The position numbers were made by a program, and so were the translations under genes. 64,000 nucleotides of DNA from Azospirillum sp. TSO22-1 (lineage in GTDB: Bacteria > Pseudomonadota > Alphaproteobacteria > Azospirillales > Azospirillaceae). The notes beneath the pieces were generated by a model that saw only the letters and a list, made by a program, of their open reading frames with translations, did not search any database and had not been told where the DNA came from. The DNA lies in assembly GCF_003116015.1 (NCBI RefSeq), contig NZ_LGQZ01000018.1, positions 1-64,000 of the forward strand. Direction: 5' to 3'. How positions within the stretch are numbered: position 1 is the first letter of the stretch; each line of letters begins with the position of its first letter. Below are positions 54,962 to 63,786 of this stretch, in pieces.

Positions 54962-56260
54962 ATGGCCGCCAGCTTCACGGACTACAAGGTCAAGGATATC
55001 GGCCTCGCCGAGTGGGGTCGCAAGGAGATCACGATCGCCGAGACCGAGATGCCCGGTCTGATGGCGCTGCGCGACGAGTACGGCGATTCCAAGCCGCTGA
55101 AGGGTGCCCGCATCGTCGGCTGCCTGCACATGACGATCCAGACCGCCGTGCTGATCGAGACGCTGACCGCGCTGGGCGCCACCGTGCGCTGGTCGTCGTG
55201 CAACATCTTCTCGACCCAGGACCACGCCGCGAGCGCCATCGCCGCCGCCGGCATCCCGGTCTTCGCCTGGAAGGGCGAGACGGAGGAGGAGTTCTGGTGG
55301 TGCATCGAGCAGACGCTGCGCGGTCCGGACGGCTGGACCCCGAACATGATCCTGGACGACGGCGGCGACGTCACGCAGATCATGCACGACAAGTATCCGG
55401 AGATGCTGAACGACGTGCGCGGCCTGTCGGAGGAGACCACCACCGGCGTGCACCGTCTGTATGAGATGATGAAGGCCGGCACGCTGCGCGTCCCCGCCAT
55501 CAACGTCAACGACAGCGTCACCAAGTCGAAGTTCGACAACCTGTACGGCTGCCGCGAGTCGCTGGTGGACGGCATCAAGCGCGCCACCGACGTGATGGTG
55601 GCCGGCAAGGTCGCCGTGGTCGCCGGCTACGGCGACGTGGGCAAGGGCTCGGCCGCCTCGCTGCGCAGCCAGGGTGCCCGCGTGATGGTCACCGAGATCG
55701 ACCCGATCAACGCCCTCCAGGCCGCCATGGAAGGCTATCAGGTCATCACCATGGACGAGGCGGCGCCGCTCGGCGACATCTTCGTCACGGCGACCGGCAA
55801 CGTCGACGTCATCACGCTCGACCACATGCGCGCCATGAAGGACCGCGCCATCGTCTGCAACATCGGCCACTTCGACAGCGAGATCCAGATCGACTCGCTG
55901 AAGAACCTGGTGTGGGACGAGGTGAAGCCGCAGGTAGACGAGGTGGTGTTCCCCGACGGCAAGCGCCTGATCGTGCTGGCCAAGGGCCGCCTGGTGAACC
56001 TGGGCTGCGCCACCGGCCACCCGAGCTTCGTGATGAGCGCCTCCTTCACCAACCAGGTGCTGGCGCAGATCGAGCTGTGGAACAACGCCGCCAACTACGA
56101 GCGCAAGGTCTACGTGCTGCCGAAGCACCTGGACGAGAAGGTCGCCCGCCTGCACCTCGACAAGATCGGCGCCAAGCTGACCACGCTGACCGAGAAGCAG
56201 GCCAGCTACATCGGCGTCGCCGCCGAGGGCCCGTACAAGCCCGACCACTACCGCTACTGA
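54962..56260 (+). CDS. ahcY: Adenosylhomocysteinase
   Basis: 432 residues from [19 protein letters not shown], after GGAG. The N-terminal substrate domain ([38 protein letters not shown]), the NAD-binding motif ([21 protein letters not shown]) and the C-terminal KPDHYRY are typical. It splits S-adenosylhomocysteine to homocysteine and adenosine. A SahR-like palindrome and a strong terminator (56287-56320) frame it, so it is a monocistronic regulated gene. No SAH riboswitch core was seen upstream. Confidence 0.98.
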   Translation: MAASFTDYKVKDIGLAEWGRKEITIAETEMPGLMALRDEYGDSKPLKGARIVGCLHMTIQTAVLIETLTALGATVRWSSCNIFSTQDHAASAIAAAGIPVFAWKGETEEEFWWCIEQTLRGPDGWTPNMILDDGGDVTQIMHDKYPEMLNDVRGLSEETTTGVHRLYEMMKAGTLRVPAINVNDSVTKSKFDNLYGCRESLVDGIKRATDVMVAGKVAVVAGYGDVGKGSAASLRSQGARVMVTEIDPINALQAAMEGYQVITMDEAAPLGDIFVTATGNVDVITLDHMRAMKDRAIVCNIGHFDSEIQIDSLKNLVWDEVKPQVDEVVFPDGKRLIVLAKGRLVNLGCATGHPSFVMSASFTNQVLAQIELWNNAANYERKVYVLPKHLDEKVARLHLDKIGAKLTTLTEKQASYIGVAAEGPYKPDHYRY

Positions 56261-56286
56261 GCGGTCGAACAGTCCCGCATGACTGG

Positions 56287-56320
56287 GCCCCTCCCGTTCT
56301 TCGGGAGGGGCTTTTTCTTT
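56287..56320 (+). terminator. Intrinsic terminator of ahcY
   Basis: A 10-bp stem (GCCCCTCCCG with CGGGAGGGGC) with a TTCTT loop is followed by TTTTTCTTT. It lies 26 bp after the stop codon. Confidence 0.93.
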
Positions 56321-56332
56321 GGGTGCGTTTTG

Positions 56333-56430
56333 CCCCCACCCAACCCTCCCCCGCTGGGCGGGGGAGGGCTTTGACGGTTGACGGCGGAGTTCCCTCCCCC
56401 GCCCAGCGGGGGAGGGTCAGGGTGGGGGCA
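56333..56430. repeat. C/G-rich palindromic repeat after the ahcY terminator
   Basis: Blocks TGCCCCCACCCAACCCTCCCCCGC and GCGGGGGAGGGTCAGGGTGGGGGCA form a long imperfect inverted repeat with inner CCTCCCCCGC hairpins. It overlaps the last codons of the downstream kinase gene (minus strand, stop at 56417). It belongs to the same family as the blocks at 22.05 and 43.97 kb. Confidence 0.85.
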
Positions 56431-58231
56431 AAACTCTTCCCGCCGGAAACACCAGCCGCACCGTCGTCCCCACCCCCGGCGCGCTGTCGATCTCGAACCG
56501 CCCGCCGTGCAGCTCGATCAGCGCCCGCGTCAGCGGCAGCCCGAGCCCTGATCCCCGTTCCGCAGACACCGCACGCTCGTGCACCTGCCCGAAGGCGTCC
56601 AGCGCCCGCGGCAGTTGCCCGGCCGACATGCCGATGCCGGTGTCGGCGACGCTCAGCACCAGGACACCGTCCCGCAGCCGCTCCGCGCGCACCGCCACCC
56701 GGCCGCCCTTCTTCGAGAACTTCACGGCGTTGCCCACCAGGTTGGTCAGCATCTGGCGGACCATCGACAAATCGCCGCGCACCGGCGGCGTGTCCTCCGG
56801 CACCGCGCAGACCAGCGCCACGCCGCGCGCGCCGGCCGGCGCCTGCATCATGGCGAAGGTCATGTCGGTGATCAGGCCGAGGTCGCACGGCTCCTCGTGC
56901 AGTTCCATCCGCCCGGCCTCGATCTTGGCGAGATCGAGCAGGCGGGTGATCATGTCCAGCATGTACTCCCCCGCCGACGCGATCTGCCGGGCGTGGTCGC
57001 GGTAGCGCGGGTTGCCGAGCGGCCCCATCAGCTCGTCGCCGATCAGCTGCGCGAAGCCCATCACCGCGTTGAGCGGCGTGCGCAGCTCATGGCTCAGATG
57101 ATGGACGTAGTCGGACTTGCGCCGGTTGGCGCGCTCCGCCTCGTCGCGGGCGGCGCACAGGTCGGCCTCCTGCTGCTTGAGATCGCTGACGTCGCTGCGC
57201 AGCCCCACCGTGCCGCCGTCGCGGGTGCGCCGCTCCTCGACGCGCAGCCAGCGGCCGTCGGCCATCCGCTGCTGGAACGGCGGGCCGGGCGCGCGGTGGC
57301 GGGCGATGCGCCCGGCCAGCCAGGCGTCCAGCTCGTCGGGCGGCACCGCGTACTGGCCGCGCCGCGCCCCTTCGACCAGGATGGTCTCGAAGCTGGTGCC
57401 GGGGCGGATCAGGTCCTCGCTCAACGCGTACAATTCGCGGTACTTGGCGTTGCACAGCACCAGCCGGTCGTCGGCGTCGTACAGCACGAAGCCGTCGGCG
57501 ATGCTCTCGATGGCGTCCACCAGCAGCTCGTGCGCGCGCAGCGCCTGCCTTTCGGCCCGCGCCTTCCCGGTGACGTTGCGCACGCTGCACAGCACCCGCG
57601 CTCCGTCCATCAGCGCCACCAGCCGCGCCTCGAAGCAGCGCTCGCCGGCCAGGGATCCATCCGGCCCGGGCAGCGCGAAGTCCACCCCCGCCACCTCCTC
57701 GCCCTGGTTGAGGCGGTCGAGCGCGGCGGCGACCAGACCGCCGGCCGGCTCGGGCAGCACGTCCTGCACCCGGCTGTTGAGGAAGCGCTCGGCCGGCACG
57801 TTCAGCTCGGCCGGGCTGGCGGCGGCGAAGTCGAGGATGGCGCCGTCGCGCGTCAGCTCGAAGCGCATGTCGGGGTAGGCGTAGGACAGCGCCACCAGCT
57901 GCTCGGTCAGCCGCAGCACCTCCTGGCGCGCCGGCGTGTCGGGCAGCGCCTCGACCAGGACCAGCGGCGCCCCGCCCGCGGTGCCGGCGGGCGAGATCCG
58001 GGCGTCCACCTCCAGCGCGGCGGCGCCCCGGCGCAGCGTCACCCGCGCCTGCTCGGCCCCGGCCGGCAGCGCGACGCTCACCGGGTCGCCGCCGCCGATC
58101 AACTCCCGGGCCGCGCCGTTCAGCCAGACCGCCGCCCCGGCCGGGTCCACCAGGAGCAGGGGCGTCGCCAGCCCTTCGAGCAGACCGAGCCCTCCCGGGT
58201 CGGGGTCATCGAGCTGGAGACGATGGGTCAT
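56417..58231 (-). CDS. Cytoplasmic PAS sensor histidine kinase
   Basis: About 604 residues (MTHRLQLDDPD; an alternative start is two codons upstream). There is no membrane span. An N-terminal PAS-like segment, a second PAS region at about residues 110-230 and a third PAS at about 235-360 (DAIESIADGFVLYDADDRLVLCNAKYRELY) precede HisKA with His381 in LSHELRTPLNAVMGF. The ATPase domain has NLVGNAVKFSKKGG, DTGIGM and GSGLGLPL. The C-terminus ends inside the palindromic repeat. No receiver gene is adjacent. Confidence 0.9.
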   Translation of the reverse strand: MTHRLQLDDPDPGGLGLLEGLATPLLLVDPAGAAVWLNGAARELIGGGDPVSVALPAGAEQARVTLRRGAAALEVDARISPAGTAGGAPLVLVEALPDTPARQEVLRLTEQLVALSYAYPDMRFELTRDGAILDFAAASPAELNVPAERFLNSRVQDVLPEPAGGLVAAALDRLNQGEEVAGVDFALPGPDGSLAGERCFEARLVALMDGARVLCSVRNVTGKARAERQALRAHELLVDAIESIADGFVLYDADDRLVLCNAKYRELYALSEDLIRPGTSFETILVEGARRGQYAVPPDELDAWLAGRIARHRAPGPPFQQRMADGRWLRVEERRTRDGGTVGLRSDVSDLKQQEADLCAARDEAERANRRKSDYVHHLSHELRTPLNAVMGFAQLIGDELMGPLGNPRYRDHARQIASAGEYMLDMITRLLDLAKIEAGRMELHEEPCDLGLITDMTFAMMQAPAGARGVALVCAVPEDTPPVRGDLSMVRQMLTNLVGNAVKFSKKGGRVAVRAERLRDGVLVLSVADTGIGMSAGQLPRALDAFGQVHERAVSAERGSGLGLPLTRALIELHGGRFEIDSAPGVGTTVRLVFPAGRVLPPP

Positions 58232-58343
58232 CGGCACGCGGTCTGGTTAAGGGGCATTTACCTGAATACCACACTACCGTACGCCGCCGAAACCTGGGTG
58301 CGCGCACGGCAGGCCCGCGGAGTGCGACCTATTGTCCGCCCGC

Positions 58344-59954
58344 TCAGCCGACCTCCGGCTCGTCCCAGCGGTGGCAGGCGACGCGGTGGCCGGGGCGGAC
58401 AGTCTCCAGCACCGGGACGCTGTCGGCGCAGACGTCGGCGGCGCGCGGGCAGCGCAGCCGCAGCGGGCAGCCGCCGGGCAGCCGCAGCGCCGAGGGCGGG
58501 TCGCCGCGCAGCTCCGGCTTGCGCCCCTCGGCGACGGCGAGCAGCGCCTGCGTGTAAGGATGGCGGGCGTCGGCGCGGAGCGTGGCGGGGTCCGCCTCCT
58601 CGACCACGCGGCCGGCCAGCAGCACCAGCACGCGGTGCGCCGTGCGGAACGCCAGCGCCGCGTCCTCGGTGGCGAGCACCAGCGTGGTGCGCTGCTGGCC
58701 CTGCAGGTGCAGCAGGTGGCCGACCAGCGCCTCCCGGTCGGCGGCGTCGAGGCTCGCGGTGGGCTCGTCGCACACCAGCAGGCCGGGGTGCGTGACCAGC
58801 GCCCGCGCCAGCCCGACGCGCGCCGCCTCCCCCACGGTCAGCGCCGCCGGGTAGAGGTCGGCGGCGGCCAGCGGCAGGCCGGCGCGCGACAGCGCGTCGG
58901 TGACGCGCACCGGGCGCAGCGCAGCGTCCTCCTCCGGGACCAGCGCGGCGTGCGTCTCGGCGACGTGCTCGCCGACGCTGCGCAGCGGGTCGAGCGCGGC
59001 GCGCGGGTCGGGGAACAGCGCCTGCACGTCGCGCCGCTCGTGCCGCATCGCCGGCTCGTCGAGGGTGAGCAGGTCGCGCCCGTGCCACGCCACCCGTCCG
59101 CCCGCCGCCGGCATCAGCCGCAGAACGGCGCGCGCCACCATCGCCTTGCCGCTGCCGGTCTCACCGAGCAGCGCCGCCGTCTCGCCCTCCGCCAGCTCGA
59201 AGCCGACGCCCTCCACCACGTTCAGCCAGCGCGTGCCGCCCAGCCACGTCCGCCCGACCGGGAAGGCGACGCGCAGGTCGCGCACCGACAGCACCGGCGC
59301 CCCGCCGGCCGACGGCGCGGCCTCCGGAGATTCGCCCGGCTCCGGCGGCTGCCCCAGCCGTCCCAGGTCCAGATGCAGCACGCGGTCGGCCGGCGCCGCG
59401 GCGTCGCGCCCGGCGATCACCAGCCCAACCCGGCGCTCGCGCGCCCACGCCGCCAGCAGCCACAACAGCCGCGCCCGCACCGTCGGGTCCAGCCCGGCGC
59501 CCGGCGCGTCGGCCAGCAGCACCTGTGGGTCGGACGCCAGCGCCAGCGCCAGCGCGGCGCGCACCCGCAGTCCCTCCGGCAGCTCGTGCGGATAAAAGGA
59601 CAGCCGGCGCGCCGCCATCGGCACCTCCAGCCGCTCCAGCGCCAGCACGGCGCGAGCCTGCGTGTCGCCGCCCAGCACCTCGGCAAACTGGGCGCCCAGC
59701 GTGCGATGCGGGGTCAGCCGCGCGCCCTGCGGCACCAACGCTAATCGTTCCGGATACGAAACGTGACCGTCAGCGACGGTGCCCGGCGGCAGCAGGCCGG
59801 CGGCGGCGCGCAGCAGCAGGCTCTTGCCGGCGCCGGCCGGCCCACTGATCGCCAGCACCGCGCCGGGCTCCACCGCGAAGTCGGCGTTCAGCACGATCAC
59901 CGTGCCGCCGCAGCGCACGGTCAGCCCATCGGCCAACAGCAGCGGCGCACTCAT
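58344..59954 (-). CDS. ABC transporter double ATPase, Dpp/Opp-type, with degenerate motifs
   Basis: 536 residues from MSAPLLLADGLTVRCGG, two nucleotide-binding domains of the oligopeptide/nickel class in one chain. Domain 1 has Walker A GPAGAGKS, but the signature is LPEGL, Walker B is VLLADAPG (Glu to Ala) and the switch His is Gly. Domain 2 has Walker A GETGSGKA (Ser/Thr to Ala), a Pro for the Q-loop Gln (LFPDPRAALDP), signature LTVGE, intact Walker B VCDEP and switch His replaced by Glu. The C-terminal oligopeptide-transporter tail with Cys residues is present. It overlaps the permease gene by ATGA. Transport activity seems doubtful. Confidence 0.85.
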   Translation of the reverse strand: MSAPLLLADGLTVRCGGTVIVLNADFAVEPGAVLAISGPAGAGKSLLLRAAAGLLPPGTVADGHVSYPERLALVPQGARLTPHRTLGAQFAEVLGGDTQARAVLALERLEVPMAARRLSFYPHELPEGLRVRAALALALASDPQVLLADAPGAGLDPTVRARLLWLLAAWARERRVGLVIAGRDAAAPADRVLHLDLGRLGQPPEPGESPEAAPSAGGAPVLSVRDLRVAFPVGRTWLGGTRWLNVVEGVGFELAEGETAALLGETGSGKAMVARAVLRLMPAAGGRVAWHGRDLLTLDEPAMRHERRDVQALFPDPRAALDPLRSVGEHVAETHAALVPEEDAALRPVRVTDALSRAGLPLAAADLYPAALTVGEAARVGLARALVTHPGLLVCDEPTASLDAADREALVGHLLHLQGQQRTTLVLATEDAALAFRTAHRVLVLLAGRVVEEADPATLRADARHPYTQALLAVAEGRKPELRGDPPSALRLPGGCPLRLRCPRAADVCADSVPVLETVRPGHRVACHRWDEPEVG

Positions 59955-60721
59955 GGACGCTCCACCGCGAAGGCGGCCTCGATGCCGTGGCCGATGGCGT
60001 GCAGCGCCGCCAGCGTCGCCGCCAGCAGCAGCGCCGGCGGCAGCAGCGCCGCCAAGGTCTTGGCCGCACCGATCTGCGCGCCCCAGGTGCCGGCCCCGCC
60101 CACGCCGAGGAAGGCGCCCAGGCTCAGCACCAGCACCGCACGCGGCAGCGCCGGCCACAGCGCCACCAGCAGCGGCCCCAAAACGTTCGGCAGCGTGTGC
60201 CGCCGCCAGACCTCGTACCGCCCCAGGCCGGCGGCCTGCGCCGCCGCCACGAAGCCGTGCCGCCCGGCCTCCACCGCAATGCCGTGCGTCGCCAGCGCCG
60301 CGCCGGGCACCAGCGCCAGGAGCACCGCCGCGTCGAATGGCAGCGGCCCGCCCCCGCCCAGCCCGGCTGCCACCACCGGCAGCAGCGCCAGCGGCAGCGC
60401 CGCCAGCCCGGCCGCCGCCCGCATCAGCGCCCGCCCGATCGGCCCGCCGAACAGAGCCGCCAGCCAACCCCACACCCCGCCGAGCAGCACCCCGCCCAGC
60501 GCCGCCGCGACGGCGAAGGCCAGTGTCGCGTGACCGGCCTGCAGGGCGTCGGCAACCGACTCGTCGCCGACGATGCCACGCAGCGGCGGCACCAGCGCGT
60601 CCCCCAGCACCACCGCCATCAGCAGCGCCAGCCCCTGCATGGCGCCGCGGTGATGCGCGAAGCGGTGGCGCGCGATCCGCCAGGGCGATTCCGTTGCCAT
60701 GTCGAAACGGGTCCGCTCCAT
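59951..60721 (-). CDS. ABC transporter permease, DppC/OppC-like
   Basis: 256 residues with five or six membrane spans. The EAA-type loop and OppC features are recognisable: FVAAAQAAGLGRYEVWRRHTLPNVLGPLLVALWPALPRA, then FLGVGGAGTWGAQI. The N-terminal part (ESPWRIARHRFAHHRGAMQGLALLMAV) also fits, but the protein lacks the longer N-terminal region of typical members. The start overlaps the ATPase region of the downstream gene by ATGA. It is in operon with the degenerate ATPase and another permease. Confidence 0.85.
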   Translation of the reverse strand: MERTRFDMATESPWRIARHRFAHHRGAMQGLALLMAVVLGDALVPPLRGIVGDESVADALQAGHATLAFAVAAALGGVLLGGVWGWLAALFGGPIGRALMRAAAGLAALPLALLPVVAAGLGGGGPLPFDAAVLLALVPGAALATHGIAVEAGRHGFVAAAQAAGLGRYEVWRRHTLPNVLGPLLVALWPALPRAVLVLSLGAFLGVGGAGTWGAQIGAAKTLAALLPPALLLAATLAALHAIGHGIEAAFAVERP

Positions 60722-60724
60722 GGC

Positions 60725-61420
60725 TCACTCCAGCCGCGCGCGCGGGTCGAGACCGCCGCGCAGCACGGCACCCAGCGCGCGCAGCAGCAGGACCAGCCCG
60801 GCGAGCAGCGCCGCCGCCGCCGCGGTCCCGGCCGCATCCCCGGCGCGCGCCGCCTGCACCAGCATGGATCCGGTGCCCGGCAGCCCGAACAGCGCCTCGG
60901 CCGCCGCCCCGCTGGCCACCGTCGCGGCGGCGAGCGATCCCAGCGCGCCGGCCAGCGGCGCCAGCGCCGCCGGCAGCGTGTGGCGCAGGAACGCCTCCCG
61001 CACCGGCACGCCGCGCCCGCGCGCGGCCAGCGTGAAACCCTGCCGATCCACCGCCGCGACGCCCGCGCGCCCGATCCGCGCCGCCTCGCCCAGCACCGGC
61101 ACCGCGAGCGCCAGGGCCGCCAGCGCCGGAACCCGGGTGCCCAGCGCCACGGCCACCAGCGCCGCCGCCAGGAACCCCGGCACCGCCGCCCCCACGGTGG
61201 CCGCTCCTTCGCCCAGCCACCCCGCCGCCAAACCAAGCGGCGCGCCGAGCGTCAATCCAAGCGCCAGCGCCCCGCCGACCAGCGCCAGCGTCACCGGCAG
61301 CCCGGCCGCGGCGCGGCCCAGCGCCGCCGTTCCCTCGGGCACGCCGAAGGCCGCCGCAGCCACGAGCAGCAGCACCGCCGTCAAGGCGGCGGCGAAACGG
61401 CGCAGCGCAAAGCTCAGCAT
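60725..61420 (-). CDS. ABC transporter permease, DppB/OppB-like, shortened
   Basis: 231 residues from MLSFALRRFAAALTAVLLLVAAAA; typical OppB proteins exceed 300. The EAA-type loop (VREAFLRHTLPAALAPLAGALGSLAAATVASGAAAEALFGLPGTGSMLVQAARAGD) is intact. The periplasmic loop normally found after the first membrane span is missing, which suggests an internal deletion. No substrate-binding protein gene is near. It is first in the operon with the second permease and double ATPase. Confidence 0.83.
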   Translation of the reverse strand: MLSFALRRFAAALTAVLLLVAAAAFGVPEGTAALGRAAAGLPVTLALVGGALALGLTLGAPLGLAAGWLGEGAATVGAAVPGFLAAALVAVALGTRVPALAALALAVPVLGEAARIGRAGVAAVDRQGFTLAARGRGVPVREAFLRHTLPAALAPLAGALGSLAAATVASGAAAEALFGLPGTGSMLVQAARAGDAAGTAAAAALLAGLVLLLRALGAVLRGGLDPRARLE

Positions 61421-61605
61421 GGACGCAGATCGGGGCGGGCAGTTGGCAACGGCATCGGGCGCGGTAACTCGTCCGGCGGACGGCAAGGTCCGACCGTAGC
61501 GGCGAAGCGCGGCGACGGGCAACGGGAATCGCGCCCCGGCCGGAGCGGAACGCTCCGGTCAGGTGTTCGTTGTCTACCGGCCCTCCTGCCACGAGCCACC
61601 CGCGC

Positions 61606-63786
61606 ATGCCGCTTCCGTCGCCCCACGCCACCACCCTGCCCGTCCCCCTCGCGGCCGAACCCAGCCTGTTCGCACCGGGCCGCACCTGCTGGCGGGTCGA
61701 ACAGGCCCGGCGTATCGGCATCGCCATCGACGCGGAGAACTACTTCACCGCCGCCAAGGAGGCGATGCGGCGCGCGCGGCGCTCGATCCTGCTGACCGCC
61801 TGGGACCTCGACCCGCGCGTGCGCCTGAGCCCGCATGAGCGCCCGCCGCGCCGTCCAGACCGGCTCGGCCACTTCCTCAACTGGCTGGCGACCAAGCGCC
61901 CGCACCTGGAGATCCGGGTGCTCAAATGGGACTACGCGGAATTGTTCGACATCGGGCGGGGCCAGCACCCGCTGTCGATCCGCCGGCTGTTCACCCACCC
62001 CCGGCTGGACTACCGCCTCGACAGCGACCATCCCACCGGCGCCTGCCACCATCAGAAGCTGCTCATCGTCGACGACGCGCTGGCCTTCTGCGGCGGCCTC
62101 GACCTCACCGCCAACCGCTGGGACACCCGCGCCCACCGCCGCGACGAGCCCAACCGCCGGCAGCCCGACGGGCAGTGCTACGAGCCGTTCCACGACGTCA
62201 TGATGGCGGTGGACGGCGACGCCGCCCGCGCGCTCGGCGACCTGTTCCGCGAGCGCTGGCTGCGCGCCACCGGCCAGCCGCTGACGCCGACGCCGCCCGG
62301 CTACGACCCCTGGCCGGCGGCTCTGCTGCCGGTTCTGCTGCGCGAACATCCGGTGGCGGTGGCGCGCACCGACCCGCACTGGGGCGGCCGGCCCGAGGTG
62401 CGCGAGGTGGAGGCGCTCCATCTCGACGCCATTGCGGCTGCGAAACGAACCATCTACCTGGAGAGCCAGTACTTCGCCGCCCAGGCCGTCGCCGAGGCGC
62501 TGCGCAAGCGTCTGGCCGAGCCGGACGGGCCGGAGGTCGTGGTGGTCAACCCGGTGCGCGCCAACAGCTGGCTGGAGAACCAGGTGATGGTCTCCGCCCG
62601 CAACCGGCTGGCCCGCCAGTTGAAGGAATGCGACCCGCACGGCCGCTTCCGCCTGTACGCGCCGGTCACCGACCAGACGCACATCACCGTGCACGCCAAG
62701 GTGATGGTGATCGACGACCGGCTGCTGCGCATCGGCTCGGCCAACCTCAACAACCGCTCCATGGGCCTGGACACCGAGTGCGACCTCGCCATCGAGGCGC
62801 GGACCGGCGACGCGTCCGAGGCCGAGGTGCGCGCCGCCGTCACCGCAGTGCGCGACGATCTGCTGGGCGAGCACCTGGGCGTCGCGCCGGAGGCGCTGGG
62901 CCATGCGGTGCGGCGCAGCGGCTCGCTGATCGGCGCCATCGAATCGCTGCGCCGCCCCGGCGGCATGGGCCGCACGCTGGAGGTGCTGGAAACGCCCGAT
63001 CCCGGCGTCATCGGCGCCACCATGGCCGACACCGGCGTCCTCGACCCCGAGCGGCCGGTTCCGGCGACCGAACTGGTCAACCGCGTGCTGCCCTCGCTGA
63101 TCCCGCGCCAGCACACGGTGCTGGCAGGGCTGGCGATCCTGCTGGTGCTGGGCGGGCTGTACGCGCTGTGGAGCGTCACCGACCTCAAGGTGCTGGCGAC
63201 ACTGGACGCCGTGATGGCCGGGCTGGAATCGCTGCGCGGCACGCCGCTCGGCCCGGTGTGGCTGGTGGCGCTCTACGTGCTGGCCGGGCTGGTGGTGTTC
63301 CCCATCACCGTGCTGATCGCCGCCACCGCCATCGTGCTCGGCCCACTGGAAGGTTTCGTGATCGCAATGACTGGGGCGCTGGCGTCGTCGGTGGTGCTGT
63401 TCTGGATCGGGCGCACGCTGGGGCGGCGGCACATCGAGCGCTTCGGCGGGCCGGCGGTGGCGCGGGCCAGCGCGCGGCTGGCGCGCAGCGGAATTCTCGC
63501 GGTGGCGACGATCCGGGTTGTCCCGGTGGCCCCGTTCACCGTAATCAATCTGGTGGCCGGGGCGTCGCGCATCCGCTTCCGCGACTTCGTCGTCGGCACC
63601 CTGGCCGGCATCGCGCCGGGAGCACTGGCGTTCAGCCTGCTGGGCAACCAGTTGGAGAGGACGCTGCGCAACCCGACAGGGGCCGACGTGGCGCTGCTGG
63701 TCGGGCTCGCCGCCGTGGCGGTCGGGCTGGGCTGGGCGGCGAACCGGGTGTTGGACAGGACAGGCTGGGGAGGCAGGGACTCGTGA
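61606..63786 (+). CDS. Phospholipase D-like/VTT (DedA) fusion protein
   Basis: 726 residues from MPLPSPHATTLPVPLAAEPS. Two PLD HKD motifs are intact (HHQKLLIVDD near residue 150 and HAKVMVIDD near residue 365, both HxKx4D), as in cardiolipin synthases. From about residue 500, membrane spans and a VTT/SNARE-associated segment (GRRHIERFGGPAVARASARLARSGILAVATIRVVPVAPFTVINLVAGAS) follow. The fusion suggests phospholipid headgroup transfer at the membrane. The next gene overlaps by GTGA. Confidence 0.93.
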   Translation: MPLPSPHATTLPVPLAAEPSLFAPGRTCWRVEQARRIGIAIDAENYFTAAKEAMRRARRSILLTAWDLDPRVRLSPHERPPRRPDRLGHFLNWLATKRPHLEIRVLKWDYAELFDIGRGQHPLSIRRLFTHPRLDYRLDSDHPTGACHHQKLLIVDDALAFCGGLDLTANRWDTRAHRRDEPNRRQPDGQCYEPFHDVMMAVDGDAARALGDLFRERWLRATGQPLTPTPPGYDPWPAALLPVLLREHPVAVARTDPHWGGRPEVREVEALHLDAIAAAKRTIYLESQYFAAQAVAEALRKRLAEPDGPEVVVVNPVRANSWLENQVMVSARNRLARQLKECDPHGRFRLYAPVTDQTHITVHAKVMVIDDRLLRIGSANLNNRSMGLDTECDLAIEARTGDASEAEVRAAVTAVRDDLLGEHLGVAPEALGHAVRRSGSLIGAIESLRRPGGMGRTLEVLETPDPGVIGATMADTGVLDPERPVPATELVNRVLPSLIPRQHTVLAGLAILLVLGGLYALWSVTDLKVLATLDAVMAGLESLRGTPLGPVWLVALYVLAGLVVFPITVLIAATAIVLGPLEGFVIAMTGALASSVVLFWIGRTLGRRHIERFGGPAVARASARLARSGILAVATIRVVPVAPFTVINLVAGASRIRFRDFVVGTLAGIAPGALAFSLLGNQLERTLRNPTGADVALLVGLAAVAVGLGWAANRVLDRTGWGGRDS

